From assembly GCA_023436225.1 (NCBI GenBank), contig JAEZKA010000027.1, positions 1 through 64,000 on the forward strand: a stretch of DNA of 64,000 nucleotides, read 5' to 3'. Below, piece after piece: positions 47,490 to 56,658 of the stretch (the stretch's first letter is position 1; the number at the start of each line of letters is the position of its first letter). This DNA is from Bacillota bacterium. Lineage in GTDB: Bacteria > Bacillota > Clostridia > Lachnospirales > Lachnospiraceae. Both the position numbers and the translations under genes were made by a program. The notes beneath the pieces are model-generated. The model saw nothing but the letters and a program-made list of their open reading frames with translations. It did not search any database and was not told where the DNA came from.

Positions 47490-49082
47490 ATGGCTAAGTA
47501 TGTAATGTACCTAAGAAAATCCAGGGCCGATATTGAATTAGAAGCTCTAGGTGAGGTTGAGACCCTGCTACGACACGAGAAGCTGCTTCTCGATCTGGCT
47601 AAAAAACAAAAAATACTTATTACCGACATCTACCGTGAGGTTGTATCCGGTGAAACGATTGCCGCACGTCCTATGATGCAACGATTATTATCCGAAGTAT
47701 CAGAAGGAGTCTGGGATGGTGTCCTAGTCACAGAAATTGAAAGGTTAGCAAGAGGAGATACCATTGACCAGGGATTAGTTGCACAGGCCTTCAAGATTTC
47801 TAAGACCATGATCATTACCCCTAATAAGACCTTTGACCCTAGGAATGAATTCGATGAGGAATTTTTTGAGTTCAATTTGTTTATGAGCCGTCGCGAATAC
47901 AAGACGATTAACCGTCGTATTCAGCGCGGCCGTATATCATCAGCTAAGGAAGGTAAGTTTCTTGGTTCAACTGCTCCCTACGGGTATGAGAGGGTTAAGA
48001 TTACCGGTGACAAAGGCTATACTCTTGCTATTGTCCCTGAACAAGCTGTCGTTATCAGTAAGATTTTCGAATGGTATACTATCGGTGATCTACAGCCAGA
48101 TCATACTTATCTTAAATTAGGAGCGCAAAGAATTGCGAGGAAACTGAACGAAATTGGTAGTAAACCACAGGTTAATGATAAGTGGACTAAGTCTTCTATT
48201 ACTGATATTTTAAATAATCCTGTGTATGCCGGTAAGATCCGGTGGTCCTATCGCAAGGAGAAGAAAGTAACAAAGGATAGTAAGATCTCAAAGGCTCGAA
48301 GAGAATCAGAAGATTATATCGAAGTAAAGGGCTTACATGAGCCTATCATCAGCGAAAATACCTTCTATGAAGCTCAAATTATTAAAACAAATAGAGGACA
48401 TGTCCCTGTACCCGGAAGTAATACACTGAAAAACCCTCTTTCCGGACTTATCTACTGCTCCAAATGCGGGGCATTAATGACCAGACTTGGACAGAATTCG
48501 AAGACACCATATGATACCATCAAATGCCCGAATATATATTGTGATAATATCTCTTCCCCTCTCTATCTTGTGGAAGAGGTTGTTATCGAAGCACTGCGTG
48601 ACTGGCTGATTAATTTTAAAACAAAGTGGAAATCAGAGAGAACTGATATTCCCTATTTAAAGGAATTCAAACGCACAGAGGAAGTGCTGGAGCAACTGAA
48701 ATCTAGTCATGTAAAGCTAAGCGCACAGAAGGATAAGCTTTATTCTCTTTTAGAGCAAGGAGTCTATTCCGTTGATATTTTCAAGGACCGTAGTAAAAAG
48801 CTGGAGGCAGAGGGCGAGCGCTTGTTATGTCTGATTGCTAAGACAGAAATAGAACTATCCGAATTAAATAAGAAATTAGATTATAATGATATCTTCATTC
48901 CCAAAGCAGATCATATTCTAACCCACTATTATGATCTACCCACTGCTGCTGCTAAGAATGAAGCTTTACGAGATATTGTATTTAGCATTAGCTATCTTAA
49001 AACGGAGCATAACAAGAAGGGCAACCGTGATAATACTAATTTTACAATCTGCATAAGCCCTAAGGTTGTGAATGATTATTAA
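47490..49082 (+). CDS. Large serine recombinase
   Basis: This 530-residue site-specific recombinase has an N-terminal resolvase domain with the catalytic Ser in YLRKSRAD and the EIERLARG helix, a recombinase domain (about 150-280), a zinc ribbon (YCSKCGALM...KCPNIYCDN) and a coiled coil (about 385-460). GGAGG lies 7 bases before the ATG at 47490. Its end is 27 bp from the right junction, the usual place for an integrase gene beside its att site. It should catalyse excision of the element and resembles SpoIVCA-type enzymes in build. Confidence 0.93.
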   Translation: MAKYVMYLRKSRADIELEALGEVETLLRHEKLLLDLAKKQKILITDIYREVVSGETIAARPMMQRLLSEVSEGVWDGVLVTEIERLARGDTIDQGLVAQAFKISKTMIITPNKTFDPRNEFDEEFFEFNLFMSRREYKTINRRIQRGRISSAKEGKFLGSTAPYGYERVKITGDKGYTLAIVPEQAVVISKIFEWYTIGDLQPDHTYLKLGAQRIARKLNEIGSKPQVNDKWTKSSITDILNNPVYAGKIRWSYRKEKKVTKDSKISKARRESEDYIEVKGLHEPIISENTFYEAQIIKTNRGHVPVPGSNTLKNPLSGLIYCSKCGALMTRLGQNSKTPYDTIKCPNIYCDNISSPLYLVEEVVIEALRDWLINFKTKWKSERTDIPYLKEFKRTEEVLEQLKSSHVKLSAQKDKLYSLLEQGVYSVDIFKDRSKKLEAEGERLLCLIAKTEIELSELNKKLDYNDIFIPKADHILTHYYDLPTAAAKNEALRDIVFSISYLKTEHNKKGNRDNTNFTICISPKVVNDY

Positions 49083-49965
49083 TTAATATGCGGCCAGTAT
49101 GTGCATATGTATATCCCCATTCATAGGTCATCAGAAGAACAAGATCGGCTACCGCACCAATGGTCGGGTAGTCATGGGCTTCATAAAGTAAACCCACCAT
49201 CTCTCCTGAACTCTTTGGTGCTAACGCTACCATGGTAATAAAGCCCTCCGCATCCAGTCTTTCATTTACAGCCGTTATAAAATTCAAGAAGTTCTGTTTA
49301 TCCTCCGGAAGAACGAATTCAAAATCAATATCCAGTCCAACGTATCCCTTTGCCTGTATATTAGCAACAATATTATTGATTAGATTCTCCTGTCCGGCGG
49401 GATTAATAAACATTTCATGGGCGATACCGCTATCAAAGGTCTTCTCCGCATTCATCGGAGCCAGCATCATGATTGGGCCAACCCCAAATTCATCGGCAAT
49501 TGCAATCAGTTCCTCATCCTCAACAGGAACCAGCTCTCCTTCCGGCGTAAAGCCATAAGTAAAGATAGACAGATAGGTCAGAAATGGCAGGGTGCGCCGC
49601 AGTACCTCCCGATCGATGAAAGGATATGCATATCCGTTAATAATAAGCGTACCCTCTACCTGGTCGCCTTCATAGGTTATCACTAGTTCCTCCCCAACAC
49701 TAAGAAATTCATCCGCAGCAACTCTGGGATTGTTTTGGAGTATACGGTTGGGTGTCACATCATACTGCTCAGCAATACTGAACAGAGTCTCCCCCTCTAC
49801 CACGGTATGCACTACATCGGGTACCCGGATTCCAATACTCTGCCCTACCAAAAGGTCATCTGGGTTGGGAAGTTCATTTTCTATTATTATTCGCTCTGAG
49901 GACACTCCATATTGTTCTGCAATAGAGCCTAGTGTTTCTCCGGCTTGCACTACATGTATTGTCAT
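49060..49965 (-). pseudogene. 5' part of the interrupted LysM-GH18 (YaaH/SleL-like) gene
   Basis: The fragment has 301 residues: LysM 1 (2-48), LysM 2 (52-98), then the first two thirds of a GH18 barrel with the catalytic region GLDIDFE. It has no signal peptide, as usual for spore-targeted YaaH/SleL enzymes, which cut cortex peptidoglycan during germination. The last 14 residues (after YTY) are encoded by the element. Joined to the 3' part, the protein would have about 427 residues, normal for the family. AAAGGG lies upstream of the ATG at 49965; a TTG 24 bases further upstream is less likely. Confidence 0.9.
49104..49113. other. Right attachment junction of the intervening element
   Basis: The minus strand reads TATACATATG here. 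Its gene side continues GGGGATATAC and its element side CACATACTGG. The crossover GT on the plus strand is at 49109-49110. Joining the two element ends gives a dyad around AC with 10 of 12 matching pairs. Confidence 0.7.
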
Positions 49966-50198
49966 ATACAACATCCCTTTATTTGTCAAGACTATGTAAT
50001 TAGTATATGCTGGCCTACATTGTTTGTGAAATTATTAATGCATCGTTGCATCCAACTAAGTCTTATCGTATAATACATATATAGGTTTTGGGAAATGTAA
50101 AATTACGGATATCCAGCAGATTAGAGTAGAATCGATCGCCTTATCCTAGTACTGTTTTCTGCTAAGCTGGTAAAAATATTAAAGGAGAGATGAAGCTT

Positions 50199-50729
50199 AT
50201 GAATGAATTTAAAGAGATATCACCGGATATGATACGTCGTAATCCATTCCAGATGATCGGTAAGGAATGGATGCTGATTACCGCAGGTGATGAAAATAAG
50301 GTGAATACCATGACTGCCTCCTGGGGCGGCCTTGGCGTTATGTATGGCAAGAATGTCGCTTTTATCCTCGTACGCCCGCAGCGATATACGAAGGAATTTT
50401 TAGACAGAGAGGATACCTTCTCCCTAAGCTTTTTGGATAAGAAATACAAAGATAAACTCAATTACCTGGGATCGGTTTCCGGCCGTACTGAAGACAAGAT
50501 AGCCAAGAGTGGATTGACGGTAGATCATTATAAAAGCACTCCCTTTTTCTCAGAGGCTAATAATGTTTTGATCTGTAAGAAGCTCTATGTACAACAAATG
50601 AGTGGTGATTGCATTCTGGAAGAACGTTTTAAATCAAACTTCTACCAAAGTGATGATTATCACTATCTGTATATTGCTGAGGTAACGAATGCCTTTAAGT
50701 CAGTAAGAAAGAAACTGATCGAAGAATAA
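50199..50729 (+). CDS. Flavin reductase-like FMN-binding protein
   Basis: This 176-residue split-barrel protein has the family's NTMTASWGGLG segment and the VRPQRYT stretch that contacts FMN phosphate. AAAGGAG lies 11 bases before the ATG at 50199; the ATG at 50190 is too close to it. It is a single gene. The partner and substrate are unknown. Confidence 0.83.
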   Translation: MNEFKEISPDMIRRNPFQMIGKEWMLITAGDENKVNTMTASWGGLGVMYGKNVAFILVRPQRYTKEFLDREDTFSLSFLDKKYKDKLNYLGSVSGRTEDKIAKSGLTVDHYKSTPFFSEANNVLICKKLYVQQMSGDCILEERFKSNFYQSDDYHYLYIAEVTNAFKSVRKKLIEE

Positions 50730-50751
50730 GGTGTTATATCAGTATAAAATA

Positions 50752-50815
50752 AATACCTTACCATTGTAATGCAGTTCTCTTTGAAATCACCTGAGCTGTC
50801 TATGGTAAGGTATTA
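50752..50815. terminator. Terminator between flavin reductase and esterase genes
   Basis: A 13-bp perfect stem, AATACCTTACCAT (50752-50764) with its complement (50802-50814), lies between convergent genes. Confidence 0.7.
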
Positions 50816-50845
50816 TTATACATATTAATTTGTTTCTTTATCGTT

Positions 50846-51655
50846 CTATAGGCTATGAATCCAGGCACCCGCCATTGATATCCAGGACTGGCACTGAGTT
50901 GGTAACGGCCCATTATTATGAATACTTCTGGTCTCTTCATTTGCGAGTGAAAGACCATGCTCACCTTTCGGATATACGTGTAGCTCGAAGGGTATCTTCT
51001 TCTCATTCAGCGCCTGAGTAAATAAAAGTGTATTTTCAATCGGAACCAAGCCATCCTCAAAGGTATGCCATATAAAGGTTGGTGGAGTAAATTCTGTAAC
51101 CCTCTTTTCCAAAGAGATTCGTTCAACAAGCTCATCATAACGATCCTGTAGCAAGGCTACAAAGGAATCTCTGTGGGCATATTCGCCAGAGGTGATCACC
51201 GGATAGCTAAGCAGTAAACCATTCGGCTTATAATTTTCCATCGGCTGCTGCATAATTTCCTCGAGAAAGGTCTCATGCCATAAGGTTCCCATACTAGCTG
51301 CCAGATGACCGCCTGCCGAGAAGCCCATGACAACAATCCGATCACTCTTTACATTCCATTCCTTCGCATGCTCTCTGGCATAAGCCACAGACTTCGCCAG
51401 CTGCGTTAATGCAGTCGGGAACTTCGCAGGATAGATCGAGTAACGAAGGATCGCTACATGAATCCCCATGGCATTTAACTGAATTGCGATTGGCTCTGCC
51501 TCCCTTTCCGATACAAAACGATATCCCCCTCCGGGGCATAATATTACTAACGGACGAGTTCTGTTCTCATCAATCTCCTGTGAATTGTTAAGAAGATACG
51601 TGGTTAAGGTTGCCTCTTGTCCGTCTGCCTGGATCTTGATTTCTTGATATAACAT
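50846..51655 (-). CDS. Alpha/beta-hydrolase (esterase)
   Basis: This 269-residue soluble hydrolase has the nucleophile elbow GFSAGGH, an oxyanion stretch CPGGGY and a C-terminal His in PKGEHGLS, so the triad looks complete. It resembles acetyl-xylan esterase and BD-FAE-type enzymes that act on short acyl esters. The gene lies 51 bases after the YbaK gene on the same strand. Confidence 0.83.
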   Translation of the reverse strand: MLYQEIKIQADGQEATLTTYLLNNSQEIDENRTRPLVILCPGGGYRFVSEREAEPIAIQLNAMGIHVAILRYSIYPAKFPTALTQLAKSVAYAREHAKEWNVKSDRIVVMGFSAGGHLAASMGTLWHETFLEEIMQQPMENYKPNGLLLSYPVITSGEYAHRDSFVALLQDRYDELVERISLEKRVTEFTPPTFIWHTFEDGLVPIENTLLFTQALNEKKIPFELHVYPKGEHGLSLANEETRSIHNNGPLPTQCQSWISMAGAWIHSL

Positions 51656-51706
51656 ACCTTTTAATCCTTTCTTTAGTACAAATAATTTATTTTATGCTTA
51701 TTAATC

Positions 51707-52177
51707 CTATATCCAGTCTTTGCAGACATCGACCCAGTGGCTGCTGCCGGAATACTCCACTAACTCCTCACAGGTAAGCTCTATGGCAGAATTGCTGCTC
51801 CCACAAGCAGGGAATACAGTAGCAAAACGCTTCAAAGAGATGTCTAAATACACCGATATCCCCTCGTTAAGTGCAAAGGGACAAACACCACCGATTGCAT
51901 GTCCCGTAAATTCAAGAACCTCCTCCGGGGTGAGCATTTTCGCCTTTCTATTAAATTCCGCTTTAAACTTGGCATTATCAATCTTAGCATCCCCAGCCGC
52001 AACTACTAATAACGCTCCTTCCTCTGTCCGAAAGGATAAGGTCTTGGCAATTCTGCCCGGATTGACTCCTAGGGCATTTGCCGCTAACTCCACTGTCGCA
52101 CTGGAAGTGTTGAATTCGAGAATGTCCCTATCTCTCCCCCACTGTTTCAAATAATCTCTAACTTTGTCAATCGCCAT
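51707..52177 (-). CDS. YbaK/EbsC-type aminoacyl-tRNA deacylase
   Basis: This 156-residue editing domain hydrolyses misacylated tRNA, typically Cys-tRNA-Pro in the YbaK branch. The conserved NNAKFKAEF-like and GHAIGGVCPFAL segments are present. AAGGAGG lies upstream of the ATG. It lies 15 bases after the CoiA-like gene. Confidence 0.85.
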   Translation of the reverse strand: MAIDKVRDYLKQWGRDRDILEFNTSSATVELAANALGVNPGRIAKTLSFRTEEGALLVVAAGDAKIDNAKFKAEFNRKAKMLTPEEVLEFTGHAIGGVCPFALNEGISVYLDISLKRFATVFPACGSSNSAIELTCEELVEYSGSSHWVDVCKDWI

Positions 52178-52192
52178 GGTACTTCGTCCTCC

Positions 52193-53257
52193 TTATCTTA
52201 AGCCCATAATCAGGTCATAATATTTCTTAGCCACCAGATGTCCGTCCCCCTGCTCTATCATCGCAAAACACTTATGATAGAGGGATATATTCAATCCGAG
52301 TGCCATAATTTCCTCATCCCGATGCTTGACCAGCTTCCTGGAAGCCCTCACTTCCGGTATAGGAGCCCTAGGCTCTTCGTGCCCTGCATCATTACTACTA
52401 CCCATCAGATTATCCACCTGCTGCCTTCGGTATTCCTCCATACGTAACTGTTCTTCCTGTTCCAGTCTTAACTTCTCCTCACGGAGTGTTTGAAGCTTGT
52501 CCTGAATACGAACATATTTTAACTTCTCTTCCTCAATCTGATGTTCCATCCTATCACATAGAGCTTCAAAGTCACAAAGCATCTTTCCTGTAATATCCAT
52601 AGTAAGTTCTCTTATCGGATAAGTCTTTTTGCAATGTTTAAAATGCCGTTCCTTTCCCAGACGATAACCAAAGCTTCTCTTCATTATTAATTGCTCATTC
52701 TCTGTGTCCAGAAAAACCAAATATCCCATGGCATTCTGGATTAAGTTCTGGTACCAATCAGGTTGCTTTGTATCCTTATCCTGACGTTTTCCAAGAATAT
52801 AGATCACCTTTATCCGATGTGTCAGATAATAATCATCCCTCATACGAAATTTCTGGAGACTGTTATTGACTAATCGATAATCCAACGCGATCAATTGATT
52901 ACTATTGTTGCAGAATAGAGTACTGTACATCCCATTCTCCAATCGATACCTCGCCTGAATATTACTGTCTGGAAAGCTTCGTCTCAGAAAATGATACAGA
53001 AGACGTTTTCCCTTCTTCAGCTCCTCCGACTCCTGTCCTCGTCCATACTCACAATCTTCTATATCATAGTGAGCAAAGTATGGCTCCTTAATTGGGCCCG
53101 CCGCAAGATAAACAGGAGCACCACAATCCACACAGTGAAGATCTCTGTCAGCTGCAGCTTCCTTCCATTCCAGCACCGTATCTTCATAATATATCCCGTT
53201 CTCATCCTTTAAATCATAGGTACATATCATCTTTCCCCGGTATATGCTGTTCTCCAT
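52193..53257 (-). CDS. CoiA-like competence protein
   Basis: This 354-residue protein has an N-terminal zinc-finger-like segment (HCVDCGAPVYLAAG...PYFAHY), a nuclease-like core (residues 80-200) and a charged coiled coil (about 230-290). The pattern matches the CoiA family, which promotes recombination during DNA uptake. AAGGAG lies before the ATG. I see no other competence gene in the window. Confidence 0.75.
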   Translation of the reverse strand: MENSIYRGKMICTYDLKDENGIYYEDTVLEWKEAAADRDLHCVDCGAPVYLAAGPIKEPYFAHYDIEDCEYGRGQESEELKKGKRLLYHFLRRSFPDSNIQARYRLENGMYSTLFCNNSNQLIALDYRLVNNSLQKFRMRDDYYLTHRIKVIYILGKRQDKDTKQPDWYQNLIQNAMGYLVFLDTENEQLIMKRSFGYRLGKERHFKHCKKTYPIRELTMDITGKMLCDFEALCDRMEHQIEEEKLKYVRIQDKLQTLREEKLRLEQEEQLRMEEYRRQQVDNLMGSSNDAGHEEPRAPIPEVRASRKLVKHRDEEIMALGLNISLYHKCFAMIEQGDGHLVAKKYYDLIMGLR

Positions 53258-53413
53258 ATCGACGATCTCCTTAGCTCATAACTCGGAAGAATAAGTAGTT
53301 TACTCCAATGGGCAAACTTCGCAGCTTCTTCCCGTGTGAAGATGTTCTTTTCATTATGCTAATCATAGTACATTATAACTCGAATTTCAATCATGATTGT
53401 AGAACAACAAATA

Positions 53414-53443
53414 AAAAACCCTGCCAGGTACAAACTGGCAGGG
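53414..53443 (-). terminator. Terminator of the phospholipase-like gene
   Basis: A 9-bp stem pairs CCCTGCCAG (53419-53427) with CTGGCAGGG (53435-53443). In the minus direction it is followed by TTTTTT. Confidence 0.85.
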
Positions 53444-53460
53444 CATGTATTTCTTCAATA

Positions 53461-54084
53461 TTATGTTCTTGAATATTCGACTTGTAGTTTATGTTCCATA
53501 CTTAGTTTACTCTCAAAATGTTCTAATGCTATCTCAAAGAACATCAATATTGCATCAACCACTTTAAAACAAAGTTCAATAATATAATGAATATCACCTT
53601 TTACTGTCTTAATCGCCCTCAGATATTCCCTATGGGTCTTCTGAATGAAGTAACTGATCTCCTCAATGGTATGGGACTTCTTATACTCATTGCGTTCTCT
53701 CTGTGCTGAATCACTTTGCACATACTCTCTAAGGGAATGCTTTAATTCCTTCTCATAATAACAATGCTCCGTGAGTGTTCCTGTAAAGATTGAATTATGG
53801 GGAAAGGTACAATAATCGGACAGATAGTGGGTGATAACCCCCAGATGTCTGGCATAATAGCTATTGATACCTCTATTAACATCATATTCTACTGTTATCT
53901 TCTTAATCTCATTCATGAGAATATCAAAGGTCTCATCAATATTGTGTCTCTTTGTTAGAAATGAGGGTTTTATGTCGGGTAGAATACTACCAATGTAAAA
54001 TGCTTTTTTATGTTCGTGTAAGTCCTGTACATTCATGTTATTCATCAAGTACTTCGCAAGTGATATATGGGATTTCTTCCTCAA
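53461..54084 (-). CDS. Zinc-dependent phospholipase C-like protein
   Basis: This 207-residue protein has scattered His/Asp residues typical of the zinc-dependent phospholipase C fold (H6 in KSHISLAKYL, GSILPDI, the HLGVITHYLSDYCTFPHN stretch and TEHCYYE). It has no signal peptide. I chose the TTG at 54084: AGGAGG lies 7 bases upstream and the fold starts there. The longer frame to 54183 lacks such a site. Confidence 0.8.
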   Translation of the reverse strand: MRKKSHISLAKYLMNNMNVQDLHEHKKAFYIGSILPDIKPSFLTKRHNIDETFDILMNEIKKITVEYDVNRGINSYYARHLGVITHYLSDYCTFPHNSIFTGTLTEHCYYEKELKHSLREYVQSDSAQRERNEYKKSHTIEEISYFIQKTHREYLRAIKTVKGDIHYIIELCFKVVDAILMFFEIALEHFESKLSMEHKLQVEYSRT

Positions 54085-54419
54085 TTTATTTCCTCCTAGG
54101 GTGCTATATAGATAGCTGACAAATATCAAACCACTCTGTTTTAAATAATACATCAAATCAGGACATTTCTCAATAGGAATCAACTGTTATATCTAGCACA
54201 TTTTTGTGCCAAGGTCCTATATCGATTTGCCCCATGTATAACCCCTGCATAAAATCTATCGCTCTGACCTTTGCAGATGCCCCTTTAGGATTAAGCAAAT
54301 GGTTAAAAGAATTATGAAAATATATCCAAAAACTTGACATTATATCACTCTTACTGTAATATGAGGAATTGTATAGATTACTATTTTTTTAACGATTATT
54401 TTATTTAGGAGATGATATT

Positions 54420-55715
54420 TTGGACCTCGGTGACGCCACGCAACCGATTATATTGATTATTCTTTTTATACTGTCCGCATTCTTTACTTGCTCAGAAGCC
54501 GCTTTAAATGGTGTGAATAAACTTCGCATCCGCTCTCTGGAGGACGATGATATAAGAGGTGCTAAAACCGTAAGTAAATTAATTGAAGAACCACGAAAAA
54601 TGCTAAGTACCATTTTGATCTGTAAGAATGTAACGAAGCTTTCCGCTTCTGCTCTTGCAACTACCATGACGATCCATTATTGGGGTGACAAATGGGTAAG
54701 CTTATCCATCGGAGTACTTATTCTTCTCTACTTAACCTTTGGTTCGATATTGCCTAAGACGATATCAACTATTTATCCTGAGAAGGTAGCATTTGTAATT
54801 GCGGGCCCAATTTACTTATTAACAAAGCTATTAACACCCCTAGTATATGTTCTGAACAAGTTCTGTAATTCAGTAATGCTTCTTTTCCATATCGATGCAC
54901 AAGCTAAGACCTCTGCTATCACTGAGACTGAGCTTCGAAGTCTTCTCGATTATAGTCACGAGGAGGGCGTCCTTGAAAGTGAAGAGCGTAGAATGATAAC
55001 CAATGTAGTTGATTTCGGTGATGCGTTAGCAAAGGATGTCATGGTACCTCGTACTGACATGGCATTCGCTAATGTAGAGTTAACCTATAATGAATTGGTA
55101 CAAGCCTTTTCAGAGGAAAAATATACAAGAATGCCTGTGTATTCCGAAACTCGTGATAATGTAATTGGCATTGTGAATTTAAAGGATGTCTTCTTCTATC
55201 ATGGCAATAAAGAAGATTTTAATATAGTAGATATTATGAGAGAACCATACTTCACGTATGAATATAAGAAGACCTCAGAGCTGTTAATTGAGATGAGAAG
55301 AAATTCCATCTCCCTTGCTATCGTGCTTGATGAATACGGTGCTACCGTCGGACTTATTACCATTGAAGACTTGTTGGAAGAGATTGTCGGTGACATCCGT
55401 GATGAATACGACGACGATGAAGAGGATAGCATCCAGGCTATATCAGAAAACGAGTATCTGGTAGACGGATTTACCAAGCTTAATGAGATCAACGAAGCAC
55501 TTGGATTGGAGCTTGAGTCCGATGATTATGACTCAATCGCAGGACATATCATATATCTTCTGGATCATCTTCCGGAGGAGGGCGAGACGGTAACAGACAA
55601 CAATGTAGTGTTTACCGTTGCCGCTGTCGATAAGAATCGAGTAGATAAGGTTCATATCCTTCTGAAGGGTAAGGCTTCCGATACAGAGTCAGATAAGAAG
55701 AACGAAGACATTTAA
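54420..55715 (+). CDS. CNNM/CorC-type transporter (DUF21-CBS-CorC_HlyC)
   Basis: This 431-residue membrane protein has a DUF21 domain (residues 1-175, about four helices), a CBS pair (200-325, with DVMVPRTDM and LAIVLDEYGATVGLIT) and a CorC_HlyC domain at the end. Such proteins are linked to Mg2+ efflux or homeostasis; the older name hemolysin is misleading. The start is TTG with AGGAGATG upstream. Confidence 0.9.
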   Translation: MDLGDATQPIILIILFILSAFFTCSEAALNGVNKLRIRSLEDDDIRGAKTVSKLIEEPRKMLSTILICKNVTKLSASALATTMTIHYWGDKWVSLSIGVLILLYLTFGSILPKTISTIYPEKVAFVIAGPIYLLTKLLTPLVYVLNKFCNSVMLLFHIDAQAKTSAITETELRSLLDYSHEEGVLESEERRMITNVVDFGDALAKDVMVPRTDMAFANVELTYNELVQAFSEEKYTRMPVYSETRDNVIGIVNLKDVFFYHGNKEDFNIVDIMREPYFTYEYKKTSELLIEMRRNSISLAIVLDEYGATVGLITIEDLLEEIVGDIRDEYDDDEEDSIQAISENEYLVDGFTKLNEINEALGLELESDDYDSIAGHIIYLLDHLPEEGETVTDNNVVFTVAAVDKNRVDKVHILLKGKASDTESDKKNEDI

Positions 55716-55729
55716 ATAATAAAGACAAG

Positions 55730-55768
55730 AAGGAACGTCATTAAATTTACACTTGACGTTCCTTTTAT
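55730..55768. terminator. Terminator after the CNNM/CorC-type gene
   Basis: An 11-bp perfect stem pairs AAGGAACGTCA (55730-55740) with TGACGTTCCTT (55754-55764), and TTTT follows. It lies between convergent genes. Confidence 0.8.
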
Positions 55769-55791
55769 ATTACTTCTAACAACTAATTATT

Positions 55792-56253
55792 TCACCTTTC
55801 AACGTACTCACCCTTCAATCTTCGAATAATAGATACAGTCAATGCACTACTCATATACGCAATAATTGCACTATAATCCCCTGCCAGATAACATAGATAA
55901 AAAATCAGCAAACCAACTACAAATAACATCATTATCTTCATTCTCTTTGGCAATGAACGAATGCGTTGCAGCAAAGTCTTCTCCTCATCCTTAGGAGCTT
56001 CATTAATCCTGATATAATTCTCTTCTTTCAAGCTTATATCATTGGATGTATCGCTCTGATTATCCCGAAGTAACTCATCCAATGTAATCTGAAAAAAGTC
56101 AGCTATCTCTATTAATTTACTAATTTCAGGATAGGTCTGGTCCAGTTCCCATTTCGATACCGATTGTCTGCTCACCTTCATGATATCCGCAAATGCTTCT
56201 TGAGATAAATTCTTCGATTTTCTAAGCCTTTGGATTTTTAGTCCTAATGACAT
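55792..56253 (-). CDS. XRE-family regulator with C-terminal membrane anchor
   Basis: This 153-residue protein has an N-terminal helix-turn-helix (MSLGLKIQRLRKSKNLSQEA..., SRQSVSKWE) and one or two membrane helices near the end (MMLFVVGLLIFYLCYLAG). GGAGG lies 7 bases before the ATG at 56253. Three dyads just upstream suggest autoregulation. The signal is unknown. Confidence 0.83.
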   Translation of the reverse strand: MSLGLKIQRLRKSKNLSQEAFADIMKVSRQSVSKWELDQTYPEISKLIEIADFFQITLDELLRDNQSDTSNDISLKEENYIRINEAPKDEEKTLLQRIRSLPKRMKIMMLFVVGLLIFYLCYLAGDYSAIIAYMSSALTVSIIRRLKGEYVER

Positions 56254-56274
56254 CATCTCACCTCCAAAACAAAT

Positions 56275-56336
56275 CATAACGGTTGTTATGACTTATATCT
56301 ACCAAACAACGGTTGAACTTTGTCAACCAGAGGTTG
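56275..56336. promoter_or_regulatory. Three GGTTG-type dyads upstream of the XRE gene
   Basis: CATAAC-GGTT-GTTATG (56275-56290), CAAC-G-GTTG (56307-56315) and CAACC-AGA-GGTTG (56324-56336) follow one another. They share GTTG half sites and are likely operators for the adjacent regulator. Confidence 0.5.
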
Positions 56337-56658
56337 CAAATCGCAAATCTCTCATAAATATCCAAATACTCATCCTTGTTATTACTATCTACATAATATA
56401 ATATCCTACTTACAATTGCAATTAGTTCAAAAAGATGAAAAAAAAAATCATCTAATATTGACAAATCATTTTAAATAGTATACAATTTAATTGTAAATAA
56501 TATTTAAGTCAAAAGTGTGAGCCACATAGGTTTATATAAAGAAATGTGTGGGACCTTAGGCAAAAGCATCAATGGAACTTTACCAAATTCTTAATAGAAC
56601 ATGACAGGAACAAATAAACCCAATAAAGCAGTAAGCAAGATGAGAAAGGAATGAGCAT

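Larger units (their letters stand above)
44734..49109. mobile_element. Skin-like intervening element with serine recombinase
   Basis: The element is about 4,375 bp and splits the LysM-GH18 gene in frame. It carries a CwlD-like amidase, a polysaccharide deacetylase, two small proteins (all minus strand) and a large serine recombinase (plus strand) ending 27 bp from the right junction. The cargo is visibly more AT-rich than the flanks. Excision at the shared TATAC core restores codons for GYTYGPPM and a full-length hydrolase, in the manner of sporulation-controlled elements such as skin in sigK. Confidence 0.85.

Noticed and set aside
56258..56464. 68-residue frame upstream of the XRE regulator
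   Set aside because: It overlaps the dyad-rich control region and has no ribosome binding site.
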